Shown here one piece after another: positions 61,877-64,000 of a stretch of 64,000 bases of DNA; position 1 is the first letter of the stretch, and every line of letters begins with the position of its first letter. The DNA is from Apostichopus japonicus. Its lineage: Eukaryota > Echinodermata > Holothuroidea > Aspidochirotida > Stichopodidae. The notes beneath the pieces are model-generated. The model made no database searches. It worked only from the letters and a program-made list of their open reading frames with translations, and had not been told where the DNA came from. A program made the translations under genes and the position numbers. The DNA lies in assembly GCF_037975245.1 (NCBI RefSeq), contig NC_092565.1, positions 17,215,999 through 17,279,998 of the forward strand, in the 5' to 3' direction.

Positions 61877-64000
61877 ACGATTTTCTTAGCAGTTAACTTG
61901 TTACCGACAATAATCTTGTCTTTCACTCTAACATATCATGAGAGAAAACTTTGTCGGCTGCTATATGTTTAAGCAAAGAGAGGCCATTGACTTTTCACTG
62001 CCAGTCGTTCGGTGGAAATCCATATATTTGCAGGTCAAGTTGAAGGGTTGTGACGCTTGAAATTCTTTATCACCTCATTACTTCATTAAATAACAAATAC
62101 GAAGGCGTGTTTCTTGGTTCTGGAAAATGTGTTCAAGATAAGTTCTCATAGTAAAACATATAACTGACCATATTCTGCTTCCTGTTGTAACTTTTGCTGT
62201 TATGGATTTCTGTGTAAGTCTTAACGAAAAACCTGTTGGATACATGAGAATCAGCTATTTTATTTTGTAATTTACAATCAAGATTTAACTTTTGACGGTA
62301 TCAAGTTGCACATTAAAGCATTTTATCTTACTGTCTGTGGAAAGCAGTTCAAGGGGGGGGGGGGGGGATTCTAATAGGGAAACTTCTGCATGGTTTTATT
62401 GAGGTCTTTACCAAACTCTAAAGAGGATTTTCTTCATGTGGATTATGAGAGTTTCAAGTACATATTGTTTGAAGAAGAGTGACAGTAGTATATCATTCTA
62501 ACCAAGCAATACCTCCCTGCTTGAAGGATGCTCTAGAAAGCATGGATTATCTTTAGTTGCATCAGAGCTACAAAGGGAGAGTCATCATTCCAGTTAAATT
62601 TCCCCATGCAGGGGGTAGGAAGTGAGGGTGGGCACACAACATCAGAGGGACATTTTCTCATTCCACAACCACCACTCGTTATGCTATAAACCGATACACA
62701 CCGGCCATATCACTTAAATATATATGATGTGTTAGTATGTTATCAATACTATTTATTGAGATTGTTTATTGTTAACCTTGCTATAAAAAGATATGGGATG
62801 CCATTTTAAAAATAGTATGTACAGACAGTGCCCCCCCCCCCCCCGGCTCCTGGCTCCCTGATCCCATGTATAATCATTTTTCACTCTTTGCCCAGTCTGA
62901 TATAGATTCAGAATATTGTGTTTGTGCATGACTATCATCCAATTTCATGTTTTGATTTTTACTATATTAACTTTCTTTAAACAAACTTTTCTCTACAAGA
63001 ATGACATATTTAAAGTGTGAGAAACATGATGAGACAACAAATCTAGCATATTGCATCCTGCTCTGTCCTATTTGCTTTATTCTTTCCCTTGTTTGGCTTT
63101 GTTTTGTTTCCTGTATGTTTTGCAGCTCTTTTGAAGAGAATATTGTCTAATACATCTTTTCTAATTTGAACCACTTTTGTCCAATAAGAAACCTTCATAA
63201 TAAGAAACAACAAACCTTTATCACTGGAATTGCCTGGAATGCCATTTGTCTATACAAATGAAGATTTGCTTCGCGCATGGCCATCACAACGGGCTTAGGG
63301 GGCAGGGGTGGGGGAATGTCCTTCCACCCTGTTGAGAGGGAGAAAACCTTGACTCGACGATTGAGTGACAAAAATAAGGAACGGTTAAAAAGTAAACAAT
63401 AAAGTAGTAATGAAAGTCAATAAATAGGTGTCAAGCCCATACGGAGAGGGTTGGGGCAGTGTTGACATTTTCAAGGTCAGAGAAGTATCTTCCAGCTAAT
63501 TCACGGTTGTTATTAGCAAACAAAAATATTTTGGAACTCATCACAGATAGGTCACAGACTTAAGAAGACCCCTCCCCAGGACACAAATTCGATAACTTAC
63601 CATCCCAACTCCCCCCCCCCCCCCCTTATCCTTGCACTCAAAATTATGTGTATGGGCCTGAGCTTTGTATATAGCGTTGCCGATTTCATTTAGGATGTAA
63701 CTTGAAAACACTCTCGGTAACTTCCCGTCCTATAATGAGCTTTACGCACGGATGAAATTTCATATTGGCTAGGCAACTCTCGTAGACCCATGAAGTACAG
63801 TTACCATACTTGCCAAAACTTACCCACTGTGTGTCAGGGAAATACGGAAAAAATGAAGTTTGGACTCCTAAAGTTCGTAATATTTTACCTCTGCAATTAT
63901 CATATTTTGTTGTAGCTGTTGCATTACCTATCCCGTACCCGCCCTCCGTTGGGGGAGGAAGTTAGGTTTATACTATCTCTCCCTCTGTAAAGATGACTAT
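61877..64000. other. AT-rich terminal interval, nothing recognised
   Basis: Contains poly-G and poly-C tracts (62354, 62830, 63610) and short unremarkable frames. No exon or element is supported. Confidence 0.5.

Overview
The window is eukaryotic and most likely from a marine deuterostome; an echinoderm, possibly a sea cucumber, is my best guess. The reasons are short exons in long AT-rich introns, GT/AG splice sites, a dense mix of hAT-type elements, foldback elements and a tRNA-derived SINE, a Ginger/GIN-type integrase relic, and an innate-immunity gene joining an RLR/MAVS-type CARD to a Death domain. Species cannot be fixed from sequence alone.

Layout. Positions 1-23907 are one uninterrupted tandem array of a 164-bp satellite, about 146 monomers that hold exact phase. 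Each monomer carries a tRNA-like D-arm (A-box-like), a B-box (GGTTCGAACCC), oligo-T runs after the B-box and several short hairpins, so it looks like a tRNA-derived satellite. A 15-monomer (2460-bp) higher-order block is duplicated without any visible difference at about 15.2-20.2 kb. Positions 23986-29000 hold transposon debris: a hAT-like MITE, a possible Penelope/hammerhead-like remnant, a frameshifted Ulp1-type protease pseudogene beside a 105-bp palindromic tandem repeat, and a MITE containing degenerate telomere-like repeats.

Two host genes are supported by splice sites and homology. PBDC1 lies on the plus strand (coding exons 30405-34504, 164 codons read). A minus-strand gene (38503-47298, six coding exons, 906 residues) encodes an N-terminal CARD, a Death domain and a long Ser/Pro/Thr-rich tail; it looks like an innate immune adaptor. 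Its introns contain a 30-bp minisatellite that stays open in frame with the CARD exon and a full-length SINE with target-site duplication.

From about 50.6 kb onward there is a duplicated CCAAT/GC-box segment (possible promoter), foldback elements, and from 53.2 to 57.9 kb a nest of inserted transposons. One is a hAT element with an 8-bp duplication whose unoccupied site survives in a second copy 1.4 kb downstream; inside it lies a near-perfect 232-bp palindrome. At 58.1-58.3 kb there is a run of five short hairpins, followed by a decaying multi-exon Ginger/GIN1-like integrase pseudogene (58330-61876). I recognise nothing in the last 2.1 kb.
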